Below, piece by piece: positions 55,278-64,000 of a stretch of DNA of 64,000 nt; positions within the stretch are counted from its first letter, which is position 1; every line of letters begins with the position of its first letter. A program made the position numbers and the translations under genes. The notes under the pieces are model-generated. The model had not been told where the DNA came from. It saw nothing but the letters and a program-made list of their open reading frames with translations, and did no database searches. This DNA comes from Phytopythium helicoides (lineage: Eukaryota; Oomycota; Peronosporomycetes; Pythiales; Pythiaceae), in NCBI GenBank assembly GCA_024867545.1, contig JANFNE010000023.1, positions 124,001-188,000 of the forward strand, in the 5' to 3' direction.

Positions 55278-58200
55278 CGACCCAGCTGGTGTCGCTTTTC
55301 GGGTCCGCCACCAGGTCTGTCGCCGCTCGGAACGGCTTGAATAACACGAGGGCGCACTGGCTTCGCTTCACAACGTATTCGTGCGGGGACTCGGCGTTGG
55401 CGAACGGCATACGCATGCCGATGACGACCGGGACGACCTCATCGTTGTGCGAGCCGACACAGTGCGTGTCGAAGAGCGGGTGGTCGGGCAAGTAAAGCAC
55501 GTCCTTCGTGGACGACTGGGCCCGCTTCCGGCGGAAGTGCTTGCCCGCGAACTCGTACAAGTTAAGCTGCTCGAGCGCCGGCGGCCGGTACAAGTAGTCG
55601 TCCAGGAACGACGCCACGCGGAAGGTGACCCCCGCGTCGCGCCTGCGCAGCTCGACGAGGTCGCAGGAGTGCGCTGCTTGCTCCACGAGCTCGTCGAGCA
55701 CTGTCCGCAGCGGGAGTGTGGCGCACGGCGTGCTCGTGAACGAGCACGACCCGTGCAGCAAGTACAGTGCGGCGAGTGGTCCGGCGATCTCCCGCCGGTT
55801 CGTGATCGCGTAGAGCAGCGAGGCTACGCGCCTGCGGCCAACTGCGGCGCGTTCCGTGGCGGTCGTGGCCTCGTCGTCGTGCACTTCTCGCTGCTGGCGA
55901 CGCTGGAATGCGGCCAGCGCGACGGCCGTGGTCGACTCGACCTGCTCCTGCATCTTCGTCACGTACTTCGTGGCGTAGTAGATGCGCAGCAGCGCCTGGA
56001 GCCCGCCGACCATGACCTGCACGTCGTGGTTCGACTTGAAGGCCAGCATCATCTCGCGGTTGTAGCCGTTCACGTACTCGAACGGCGCATGCCGCGCGAG
56101 CGTGACGCCGTCGCTCGAGCACGACGTCTGCGCCACGCGATCGCGCGGGAACCCGTAACGGCACTGGCCGGGCAGCGCCGCACGGCTCTTCTTGAAGCAG
56201 CTCCCAGCGTGCGACCACCAGTGGAGGTTGACCATAAACACGAGCATTGCGACGGCGAACGCCGTCGCTTCCGGTGTGACCCGTTCGTCGTCGACCGATG
56301 GCGGCAGCGTCATCAGTGCTCGAGCGACGCCATCACTGCGGAATGCATCGTCCTCTCGCCGCTCGACTCGGCTCGGCGCGCAGTTGAGGCTGCGCAGGTA
56401 GTCGCCGTAGGCGTCGTCAATACTGGCCGCGTCCGCGGCATCAGATAGGTACAGGTCGCGACGGTAAATCGCCCGTTTGGCGGCACCGACGCTACATCGA
56501 GAGCGTGCTTCCAATCGTACCGCGGCGGTAAGCTCCTCGGAGGAGTAGGGCCGCATCGGAGGCGGCCACGACGGCGGCCGCTTGTCGAGCAGGAGCCGAC
56601 GGATCACGTGCTGCGAGCTGAGGTCCCGACTGCAGCCCGGGCACCGAACGAGCAGTGGCTCTCCGCGAGGCCGTCCGCGCTGCTTGCTTGGATCCTCGAA
56701 GGCTTCGGGCGGGATCGGCAGCGGCTGCAGGTCGGCGTAGGAGCGCGCGCAGAAGACGCAGGACGAGTCCGACAAGGGCAGCGGCATGGACGTCGAGACG
56801 ACGCTGTCAGCGAACGCCTCGATATCGCGGTAGTACTCGTCGCCGTACGCCGCGACGGCCCGGTCGAACGCGTCACTGTTCGGTGGCGCGTCGGCCAGCC
56901 ACACGAGGAAGTGCGCGTGCAGCGTTCCGCCGCCCTGGGTCTCGACCATGCCAAAATAGGCTTTGACCTTGCCGAAGAGGCCGTCGAACGGCCTCGCCTT
57001 CATGTGCTTCGGCGACACGCCGAGCACATGCTCAATGAACGCGTCGATGTTGCGCTCAAACAATCGGGCGGAGGCGACATCATTGCGCAGGCTGGCGCTG
57101 TGCAGCGCCGAGCGCCCAGGCGGATCTGCTAGCGGGGCGTCGAACAGAGTGTCGACGGACGTGACGCCGCAGTACTGCGCCATCACGACCGAGTCGGCGA
57201 CGTTGGGCGTGAGCGTAACGAACAGTGCTGGCTGTCCGAAGCGCGCCTGGTACGCGAACGCCTGGCGGCGGCACTGGGCGCGCTCGGCGTCAGTCCCCCA
57301 CATAGCGCTGCCGCTCAGCTCGACCGTGCGGAGCAAGGCGCTCGCGGTGGCGTCGTGATCGCGCGCCGACGTGGTACGGCCTTGGCGCTGGAGCTCTTTT
57401 GCGTTGAGCGCCTCGACTAGCGCCGCTTCCGTGACGGTGCTGTACCGCTCGAACAGCTCCGGGTTGCGGCGGCACTTCAACGCCACGTGGGTGTACATTT
57501 TCTGCACCGATAACTGGTCAAAGCTTGTGAGCACGAAGAGCTCGTCTTCGGCAAATCGCCGCGAGCTCAGCATGGCGTAGTGGCGGATGCACGCGTCCAT
57601 CGACACTGAAACGCGGCGCGGCTCGCCCGGGTGGCCCCTGCCGTATGGGAACAGGTGCGGGAACATGCGCGCGAGCAACAAGTTGTCCTTCTGAGCGTAT
57701 TGTGTGGAGTGCCGGACGAGGAAGTGCGGCTCGGGCGGAGCACCAGCCGAGGAGCCGTCCGCTGCTTGCGCGCCCTGCGTAGTGACCTCATGGTCGTCGG
57801 ACACGAAGACAACCCGGCGCTCGACGATGTCGGCCTCGTTTGTGGTCGCGTCGCTGTCGGACACCCCGCCCACGCGGTCCTGCTCGGTGTCCATGTCGTC
57901 GACTTCGTTGACAGCGTCGGCGTCCTCAAAGATCACGTTGTCGGCAACCGCGTCCACCGCGAGCTCGGAGCTGTCCGAAACGGCGATCGACGCGTACAGC
58001 GGGTTGTTCGCCTTGTAGAAGTGCAGGAGGTCATCGACGACCTCACGGCGCACACGGTGCATTTGGCGGATGCGCGCCTGCTGATCCGTGGTGAACGGGC
58101 CGGCCAGCACCACGCGATAGCTCGTGACGCCGTCGATCGGAATCGGCAGCAGCGTCGCCGGCGGGCCCGGAGTACAGTCAAACGCCAGGCAATGGGAGCG

Positions 58201-59196
58201 GATCGCGCGGTGCGCCCCACCGCGCATCACGCGCGTCACCGCGACGACCGACACGGGCTGCGTCATCAGCCGCTCGGGGAGCGTCACGCCCGCGAATCGA
58301 CTCGGCAGTGTGCCGACGAAGAAGCCGTTCTTGATCGCGAACTTCGGTAGCATCTGTTCCAGTAGGCTGTCGTCGCACTCGCGGCAGATCTGGATATAGC
58401 CGTCGCGGCGAACGCCGCCCATCGACAGCAGCATGCCGCCTAAGCATGAGTGCAGCGCCGAGCAGTCGTACTTTGCGGCGAGCTCTGCGGGCAAGTCCTC
58501 GCTGGCTGTGTCAAGCAGACAGCGCATGGCATGGACGCGATCGCGGTCGGCAATGTCGACATAGCGGATCAACTTCCGCAATGTAGTACGGTCGCAGACC
58601 GCGCAGACAGCCTCGTCCAGCCCATTGGCGCCTAGCGCCAGCTCCAGACGCTGCAGAACGCCCTGTTTTGTGTCGGTCGCCACGGGGCGCAGTCGTGGAG
58701 CCGCGCTCTCGTCCCACGAGCAATGGAGGGGCGCTTCTAGCCCCGCATCTGTCGGTGAAATGGCATCCGCCGGCGTCGTCGCCAAATGTCTGCGTTGACG
58801 CTTTCGCTCTTGTCTACATCGTTCGTCATGCTCGGCCGGCGACTCACGTTTTCGCACCTGCGCGCTTGATGTTGCCGCAGCTCGGCGTTGCCGCTGCCGC
58901 TCACGATTGCGGCAGCGCCTCGCTTCGCTTTCGGCTGGTGTCTCGCGATCGCGATATCGCCTCGTCGCTAATCGATGACGCTCTAATGCCGCGGCCGCCG
59001 CCGGATCGGGCACCGCAGTCACTTCGAGCGCCGCTGCCTGCTGCGCAGCAGCCCGACGCTCACGCTGTCGGTCTCGATTGCGGCGTCGTCGTTCCATACC
59101 TTCACTCGGCGTCTCACGCTCCCGCCGGCGCTGAGCTGAGAGTCGATTGCGCGCTCGTCGCTGGGCTTCGTCGAGCACCATGCTTGCCACCGTCAT
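55195..59196 (-). CDS. Helitron 1 Rep (HUH endonuclease) ORF
   Basis: 1333 codons from the ATG at 59196 (a slightly longer frame has no ATG). The N-terminus is a basic region of repeated Arg-rich RERETPSE/RDRETPAE-type units, likely DNA binding, followed by an acidic linker. The Helitron_like_N domain is around FVTLTPN (residue about 655). The HUH metal-binding motif GGTLHAHFLVW is near residue 757, and the two-tyrosine nicking motif YYATKYVTKM near residue 1075. Cys-rich CVFCARSY and CPGCSRD finger-like pairs lie between them. The frame leaves the helicase frame near 55260 and stops at 55195, so Rep and helicase are separated by a one-base-type shift. All Rep catalytic residues appear present. 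Confidence 0.85.
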   Translation of the reverse strand: MTVASMVLDEAQRRARNRLSAQRRRERETPSEGMERRRRNRDRQRERRAAAQQAAALEVTAVPDPAAAAALERHRLATRRYRDRETPAESEARRCRNRERQRQRRAAATSSAQVRKRESPAEHDERCRQERKRQRRHLATTPADAISPTDAGLEAPLHCSWDESAAPRLRPVATDTKQGVLQRLELALGANGLDEAVCAVCDRTTLRKLIRYVDIADRDRVHAMRCLLDTASEDLPAELAAKYDCSALHSCLGGMLLSMGGVRRDGYIQICRECDDSLLEQMLPKFAIKNGFFVGTLPSRFAGVTLPERLMTQPVSVVAVTRVMRGGAHRAIRSHCLAFDCTPGPPATLLPIPIDGVTSYRVVLAGPFTTDQQARIRQMHRVRREVVDDLLHFYKANNPLYASIAVSDSSELAVDAVADNVIFEDADAVNEVDDMDTEQDRVGGVSDSDATTNEADIVERRVVFVSDDHEVTTQGAQAADGSSAGAPPEPHFLVRHSTQYAQKDNLLLARMFPHLFPYGRGHPGEPRRVSVSMDACIRHYAMLSSRRFAEDELFVLTSFDQLSVQKMYTHVALKCRRNPELFERYSTVTEAALVEALNAKELQRQGRTTSARDHDATASALLRTVELSGSAMWGTDAERAQCRRQAFAYQARFGQPALFVTLTPNVADSVVMAQYCGVTSVDTLFDAPLADPPGRSALHSASLRNDVASARLFERNIDAFIEHVLGVSPKHMKARPFDGLFGKVKAYFGMVETQGGGTLHAHFLVWLADAPPNSDAFDRAVAAYGDEYYRDIEAFADSVVSTSMPLPLSDSSCVFCARSYADLQPLPIPPEAFEDPSKQRGRPRGEPLLVRCPGCSRDLSSQHVIRRLLLDKRPPSWPPPMRPYSSEELTAAVRLEARSRCSVGAAKRAIYRRDLYLSDAADAASIDDAYGDYLRSLNCAPSRVERREDDAFRSDGVARALMTLPPSVDDERVTPEATAFAVAMLVFMVNLHWWSHAGSCFKKSRAALPGQCRYGFPRDRVAQTSCSSDGVTLARHAPFEYVNGYNREMMLAFKSNHDVQVMVGGLQALLRIYYATKYVTKMQEQVESTTAVALAAFQRRQQREVHDDEATTATERAAVGRRRVASLLYAITNRREIAGPLAALYLLHGSCSFTSTPCATLPLRTVLDELVEQAAHSCDLVELRRRDAGVTFRVASFLDDYLYRPPALEQLNLYEFAGKHFRRKRAQSSTKDVLYLPDHPLFDTHCVGSHNDEVVPVVIGMRMPFANAESPHEYVVKRSQCALVLFKPFRAATDLVADPKSDTSWVDAFGFHSRDHGQHGRLPSSRHAGQRVC

Positions 59197-59441
59197 GTCG
59201 GCTTGGCCATTGCGCACAGCCTCGGAGTCTAGCGGCTCGGATGCTCATACGTAAATTGAAGCTGAGGCAGCAAGAAGTTGGACAATTTTAAAAATCCGCG
59301 AACGACGTCGCCCAGAGCGAGCTGACAAAGCGCCGTCTCTCTCTCTCTTGCCCATGCCGCCTCTGCGTGTTGAACAGCGCAGACCGATCGTGGCAGCTGC
59401 CAGTGGCGGGGTTGGGGCATCACGCGTCTCGTCGTTGACGA

Positions 59442-60543
59442 CTACCGCCGCGGCACAAGGAATCGGTCCATGGTAAGCTGGACCATTCGTTTGCGTACTC
59501 CTCCGCGTTCTGTGGTTGCTCGTCGCCGCTTCCTTGTGCCGATCACACCGCGGCAGCTTCGAGTGCCGCACAAGCACTCGACCGCGTCCTACTCAGCGGC
59601 ATGTTAGCAACGACCGCGGGCCATCCGACGCGACACCATTCGGGCGCCCGCACCGCAAAATCCACGCAGCCGAATTGATAGTCGAAGGTGAGCTCCTCGC
59701 CGGGTAGCACAGTGCGCTTCGCAAAGACGCCACACCGCTCATGGCCACGTACGCTCCACTTCTCGAGCGTGCAGTTTGGCTCGCACGAATGATTGGCAAA
59801 CCGCATGCGGCCGCCGAAGCGGGTGGCATCGATGACTCTGTCGGCGTTTACGCGCAGCATGTAGTGGTGCTGGGCGCCTCGGTAGGTCTGCGTCAATGAA
59901 CACGTCGTTAGCGCCTTGCGTACTGGTTCGAAAGGATAGAAGCCCGAGCCTATACCTGAGAGCGAGCCTCGGCTTCGCGATTGCTGAGCACTTCGCCGAC
60001 GTACTCGCCAACGTATCGTCCGACTTCGACACGCTCGAGGGCGATTAGCCCGACTCCCTTCCGCCCGCAGTCCACCACTGCGGTCGGCACCGATGACCCG
60101 AGCTGCAACTGGCGGTTCGTGCACCGCGATCGGCACGGACAGCGCTCCACCGCGCACTCGAATCGCATCTGACAAGCTTGTTGCATTAGGCGACATCACT
60201 AACTGACCGGCGCGGCTCGGCGCCACGGCGCTCGAGTAACACACCGCGCGGTTGATACAGCCGTCGCTGCAGCCGCGTCTTGTAGTCGCATCGACGGAGC
60301 AGCGGCACACCGGAACGCAACGCTGCGCGCACAAGTCATCGTGCGGTACATGCATCCACACGCAGCAATGGGTTAGCATCAACGCGAGCAAAGAACGGGG
60401 CAACCCGTGTGCACCTTTGGCGGGACTAGCCATTCACCACCGACAGCTACATTTGCCTCCACAACGCGTACCGCCTGGAGCGCCTGCTCGACGACGCTTG
60501 GCGCAGCCGCCGCCGCCGCCGCCGCCGCCGCTGGCTCGCTCAT
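59442..60543 (-). CDS. compact SET-domain methyltransferase (AWS-SET-postSET)
   Basis: Five exons, all phase 0: 60543-60415, 60322-60245, 60168-59956, 59887-59666 and 59588-59442, giving 262 aa. The N-terminus MSEPAAAA is an Ala run. The AWS cysteines read CVPVCRC...GCSDGC, then CINRAMRFEC, CPCRSRC. SET motifs are GVGLIALERVEVGRYVGEY, YRGAQHHYMLRVN, MRFANHSCEPNC and ELTFDYQF. The post-SET motif is ECLCGTRSCRG. This is the SETD2/ASH1/NSD (H3K36-type) group by layout, stripped of all other domains. It lies 245 bases upstream of the Helitron 1 Rep ATG on the same strand and is divergent from the OB-fold-like gene. All catalytic signatures are intact. Host gene or Helitron cargo is open. Confidence 0.75.
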
Positions 60544-60840
60544 CTGCTCGCTTGCCACACCTGCGGCGACGGCAGACACCGACGGTGATGACGAGGGCGA
60601 TGGGCGGGTCGGTCGGTCGCTCGCTCGGATCTACGACAGGTACGACAGCATGCATTGTCGCCACAAGGTGGCTGCCGGTGCGCCCATTGTTCGACTGACC
60701 TGTCGCTCTCTGCCTCTGTCGCCCAACGAGCGCTGGCGAAGGAGCAGCGCATTCACCGATACGCCGTCTGCCGACGCCATCCGCCACCTGCCGACCGCCG
60801 ACTGCCGACCGCAAAGTCGTTGCGGGGCGTCGACTTGGAC

Positions 60841-61692
60841 ATGCCGCAAGCGAGAAAGCATAGCACGGCCGCCGCGGCAAGCACGACCGCCGCGGAGCCA
60901 GCCGCAGCCCCGACGACAGTCGCTGTCGCGCCCACTACCCCGCCGACTGGGAAGCACGAGCTTGAGCGCGCCGTCAAGCGTACCGCGGACCCGCAACCGC
61001 CGGTCGGGTACGAATCGCCGCTCAAGAAGCTCAAGAAGTCGAGGCTCAAGCACAAGCGCAAGCTTATCGTGACCATCGACGGTACGACGCGAGGCGGCGG
61101 CGGTGGTGGTTGTTGTTGCTGCATCTGTTGTTGTGCAGGCAGGCGGGAGCGGCGAGGCGAGCCAGCTGCCCGCCAGTGCTGACTGTGCGTGCCGACCGTG
61201 TCTCGCAGAGCTCCGAGAGTTCATCAGCAGCAACGGGGCCACGCCATCCGACAAGTGCGAATCCATCCGGATCCAGGCGCGTCTCCTGTGGTACGCGCCC
61301 GTAAAGCTAGGCAGGACGAATGTGCTGCGGCTTTACCTCAGCGAGCAGCAGGCGCCCGAGCCGCTCGAGCAGCAGCAACGGGTACGGTGCCAGTGTGCTT
61401 TCGTCTATGAGGCCAGAGCTGGCACGGCCACCACCGCGCTGGAGCGGCTGACCGTCATGTGTACGTGACCGACTACCAGGAGTACCAGGCGGCGCAACAG
61501 GAAGACGAGTTCGAGGCCAACCAGTTCCTCATCACGCTCTCGCTCTACGAGGTTTCGCCCGACAACCCGGCCCTCCCGGCGCCCGGCTCAGTAATCGCAT
61601 TCAACCCGTCAGGCCTTAAGCTGTACCGCGACTGCTGCCAGGTGCGCACGTCGCTGCAGGCCATCACGACGGTCGTCACGGCGCCGCCGTAG
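60841..61692 (+). CDS. OB-fold-like (RPA-like) protein next to Helitron
   Basis: Three exons, 60841-61081, 61143-61381 and 61480-61692, give 230 aa; donors GTACGA and GTACGG, acceptors GGCAG and CCAG. Without the second intron the frame shifts at about 61460, so a frameshifted pseudogene is the alternative. The N-terminus is Ala/Thr-rich and then strongly basic (SPLKKLKKSRLKHKRK). The remainder reads like an OB fold: IRIQARLLWYAPVKLGRTNVLRLYLSEQ for strands 1-3 and PGSVIAFNPSGLKLYRDCCQ for strands 4-5, as in RPA70 or SOSS-B. No family motif is absolute, so this is an inference from pattern. Plant Helitrons are known to carry RPA-like genes. It shares a 297-base head-to-head region with the SET gene. 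Confidence 0.45.
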
Positions 61693-62902
61693 GCAAGTGC
61701 CGCCCAAGGGTGACGACTCGTTGCCGCCCGCTCCGTTCGACCGCTTTCCATCGTCAACATGTCTATCCAGCGTCCGTCCCATTCGTCTGTCATTCCTATT
61801 CCATGCATTCCCTTTTGATTCGGCGGTCGGTCAATCAATCAATCGATAAACACACCGAGTCATTGGCTCGGTGTTTCACGCCAGCATCACCCATTCACGA
61901 CTGTCAACACGCCGCACAACAACATCCAACGATCGGTCACTCTTCGTGAACAGCAACGACAACTACCTACCTACTGAACTACAGCCCCCGCGACCAGCAC
62001 AACGACACACGGCGGCACACGACAACATCGCCGTCCGCCGTGTCCTTCCCGCCCTCCTCTTTTCCGTTCGCGTTCGAACTGCAAACCCCGAGCCTCCGGT
62101 CGGGTACGCAATTCGTAAGAACTGTTCGAAGTTCGAAGAACTTTCGTTGGGGGTCTTGTGGGTTGTTTGTGATCATACGACGTTCGCGCAACATTTTCGT
62201 GTCGCGGCCGCGACAGGTCATTGGGTCTTTCTACGCGCTTGGGTCGTTGCGTTGCGTTGCGCTACAGGCTCCCCGCAAAAGCGAAGCGGATCTTTATCGA
62301 GCAAGGCGAGAACAAGGACAAGGCGAGCGCAAGGACATCGCGGTGCGGCGCGGCGCGGCGTGCGCACCAAACCGCGCCGCTCACGCGACACGAGGTGGCT
62401 GTCACGTGGTGCGCAGAGTGAGTGGATGCGGAAGGACGGACCCAAGGGCGATGTACCTCGCCTGTAGGCGTGCACGCAGCGAGCGTGGAATCGCGGGGCG
62501 TGGGCGAAGCGTGACGAGTTCCAGTCGTCCGTCAAGGCAAGTCAAGCAACACAGGACAACGATCAGTTGCTTGTCACCGAGATCCGTCAGGGCGTGGCGC
62601 AGCCCGCTCATATTCCCGCGGTACGTACACGTTGCTGGCCCTCGCTGCTGTGCGCACACTAAGTGGGGATTTGATGCACAGTACCATAGACTGCAAGCAT
62701 GCAGCTGAACCCGTTATCATGGAGTTGCAACGCGACCCTCCTCTATCTATCTCGTGTAGTCAGCTTGAATGATCGTTGCCAATAGCACGCTCCACCGCAT
62801 CTTGCATCATTGGACAATCAACCTCCGAGTGCGGTCAGTGTTGCGAGCCTTCAAGGTGCGGTTCTATGCCCGGGTCCGACGCTCAAAGTGTGGTACAAAG
62901 TA
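61693..62902. other. non-coding junction between OB-fold-like gene and Helitron 2 helicase
   Basis: About 1.2 kb without a supportable gene. It contains TCAATCAATCAATC, the hairpin at 61852-61874, and at 62080-62195 TTCGAA palindromes plus TGTGATCATACGACGTTCG shared with 52070. GC-rich from 62200 to 62560, where only spurious frames open. Confidence 0.5.
61852..61874. other. perfect hairpin, 8-bp stem
   Basis: ACACCGAG and CTCGGTGT are perfect inverted copies around the 7-nt loop TCATTGG. Helitrons end with a short GC-rich hairpin a few bases before a CTRR 3' end, but no such end is obvious next to it. It could also be a 3'-end signal of the OB-fold-like gene. Confidence 0.5.
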
Positions 62903-64000
62903 TTAATCGCTGTCAGATTCATGATGCTCCATTGGGAGATTGCCATCGCCATCTCGGCCGGCCACATCGGCGGTCGCTGGCAGGCGGAACCTCGCCAATG
63001 TGTCGTGGCTGAGATGTATTAGGCGCTCCTCTTCAAGCAACGCGTGGGCTGGCGGCTTCGACCACGCCGCTAGTTTAGCTGTAAGTGGTGCCAGCGCGAT
63101 GAGGCCGTTTCGATTGGTAACCCGTGAAACGAGCAAGTATGTTTGCTGCGGTTTGTTGATCACTTCCTGCGTAGATTTCCAGTCCATGACGACCATGGAC
63201 TGCAACGTTTCCCCTTGCACTTTGTACACCGTTGAGCCAACGGCACAGAAAAATGGGAATTGCTGTGGCCGCACAGTGATGGTGCGCGGCTGGCCGTCCG
63301 GCGCCGAAGAGAGCCTGATAGTCGTCTTCGAGTACGCCTCCGTTGCGTAGAAAACTGGAAACAACTCGGGATCGGCGCCAGGTCGGATTGCCGTTGCCTG
63401 CGGCCTCGGCACTCGGAGCACGGCGTAGTCTGGGGAGTGATTTGGCAACTTCACGACTGTGGCGGTCGCGCCGTCGCGGACTAGGCGAAACTGCGTGCCT
63501 GTAGGAAAGTGCACGTACTCAAGACGTCCAAGCGTACCATTCGCGATACCTTTTGCTGTGGCCACATTCTGCGTTATTTGTACTGGCATACCGTCAACGA
63601 GATCGAGGTAGGGCGCCATCCTGCCGAAGCGGTTGTCGGGCAAGCTTAATACGTATCGGAGGTCACTCTGACTCAAACCATTCAGTGCGCCTTTAAAGTT
63701 CGCGACGACGCGGACCGGGAAGACACTAGTTGGCAACCGCAAAGCTGTCTCCGCCACAAAGGCGTTGTTGATCGCCAACCGCGTTGCATTCTCCGGGGTG
63801 ACGAAAACGGCCGATTCCCGCACTTCTTCGTGAAGAAGCCGCGCGTTGGCGACGGCATCATCGGCCCCCATGACGCGGGCGTTGATCATTGCAACAAACT
63901 CTGGAGTCCAGCGGCCGAGGCGTGCATTCCGGCAGCCTTCCCCCCACTCGGGGTCGCTTCTGAAGCGCACTGACTCGTCAAGGATGACGACCGTTGTGAC
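62080..64000 (-). mobile_element. Helitron 2, 3' portion (continues past the window)
   Basis: Second Helitron in the same orientation as Helitron 1. It comprises the 3' subterminal palindromes shared with 51780-52100 and the C-terminal half of a helicase gene. Confidence 0.7.
62903..64000 (-). CDS. Helitron 2 helicase, C-terminal part (5' end beyond the window)
   Basis: Open on the minus strand from the right edge to a stop at 62903, about 365 codons. It is closely related to the Helitron 1 helicase throughout: VVILDESVRFRSDPEWGEGC, TPENATRLAINNAFV, GLSQSDLRY, DNRFGRMAPYLDL, QITQNVATAKGIANGTLG and VYKVQGETLQSMVVMDWKS. It lacks the polyglutamine run of Helitron 1, having a short NARLLHEEV-type segment there, and ends in a different acidic tail (HHESDSD). 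No frameshift is visible in the part seen, so this copy may be less decayed. Confidence 0.88.
   Translation of the reverse strand, partial: VTTVVILDESVRFRSDPEWGEGCRNARLGRWTPEFVAMINARVMGADDAVANARLLHEEVRESAVFVTPENATRLAINNAFVAETALRLPTSVFPVRVVANFKGALNGLSQSDLRYVLSLPDNRFGRMAPYLDLVDGMPVQITQNVATAKGIANGTLGRLEYVHFPTGTQFRLVRDGATATVVKLPNHSPDYAVLRVPRPQATAIRPGADPELFPVFYATEAYSKTTIRLSSAPDGQPRTITVRPQQFPFFCAVGSTVYKVQGETLQSMVVMDWKSTQEVINKPQQTYLLVSRVTNRNGLIALAPLTAKLAAWSKPPAHALLEEERLIHLSHDTLARFRLPATADVAGRDGDGNLPMEHHESDSD

Larger units (their letters stand above)
51780..59240 (-). mobile_element. Helitron 1 (autonomous type, Rep and helicase)
   Basis: Rolling-circle transposon read on the minus strand, 5' end to the right. 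It holds a Rep ORF and a Pif1-like helicase ORF in the usual order. The left limit is set by subterminal TTCGAA palindromes and GATCGTACGACGTTCG (52077) that recur near 62175 in front of Helitron 2. The exact termini (5' TC, 3' CTRR) were not resolved, and the right limit given is only the end of the Rep ORF. If the two Helitrons are head to tail the element extends to about 62 kb and includes the SET and OB-fold genes. Confidence 0.75.

Noticed and set aside
61440..61480. Frameshift breaking the OB-fold-like gene
   Set aside because: A 98-nt intron with donor GTACGG and acceptor CCAG in phase 0 explains the frame change without a mutation; kept only as the alternative.

Overview
The window looks like a piece of a Phytophthora-type oomycete nuclear genome. 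The evidence is an elicitin-like secreted protein (a family largely confined to Phytophthora, Pythium and relatives), short spliceosomal introns of about 60-100 nt, densely packed genes on both strands, a pleiotropic-drug-resistance ABC transporter, a CYP86-like P450, and a Helitron-rich right end. Open frames given here as multi-exon genes were joined by hand from GT-AG signals, conserved phase and family alignment, so exon edges are predictions.

Left third (1-24 kb): the 3'-truncated PDR/ABCG transporter; a GPI/TM-tailed GH1 beta-glucosidase; a leucine-rich-repeat-like oomycete protein (LRR-A); an elicitin converging on it; MAT1 (TFIIH/CAK RING subunit) divergent from an SKI2-type RNA-exosome helicase; a lysine-rich coiled-coil protein; a LigB/DODA-type extradiol dioxygenase; a 3.5 kb gene-free stretch with a degenerate dispersed repeat; and a tail-to-tail pair of Mpo1-like (DUF962) membrane proteins.

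Middle third (24-46.5 kb): two tandem six-exon copies of a FUSC-like transporter fused to a C-terminal EF-hand pair, then LRR-B, a P450, a MULE-transposase-derived SWIM/zinc-knuckle protein, cullin-4, and a seven-exon TBP-like gene with non-standard splice donors and a 22-bp TATA-like tandem array upstream.

Right third (46.5-64 kb): a second copy of the dispersed repeat next to a broken P450 relic, a small hypothetical ORF, LRR-C, and then mobile DNA. A Helitron carries a Rep ORF (HUH and Y2 motifs) and a Pif1-like helicase ORF that are out of frame with each other. Directly upstream of Rep, between this element and the 3' part of a second Helitron, lie two divergently transcribed intron-containing genes: a compact AWS-SET-postSET methyltransferase (262 aa) and an OB-fold-like, RPA-like protein (230 aa). 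If the two Helitrons are head to tail, these two genes are cargo of the first, a unit of about 10 kb. This is the most novel candidate system in the window.

How the genes relate: most are unlinked housekeeping genes (transcription, RNA decay, ubiquitination) interspersed with duplicated membrane and LRR families and secreted or plant-facing proteins. No operon-like logic is expected or seen beyond divergent pairs (MAT1/SKI2, P450/MULE-like, SET/OB-fold) that may share promoters.
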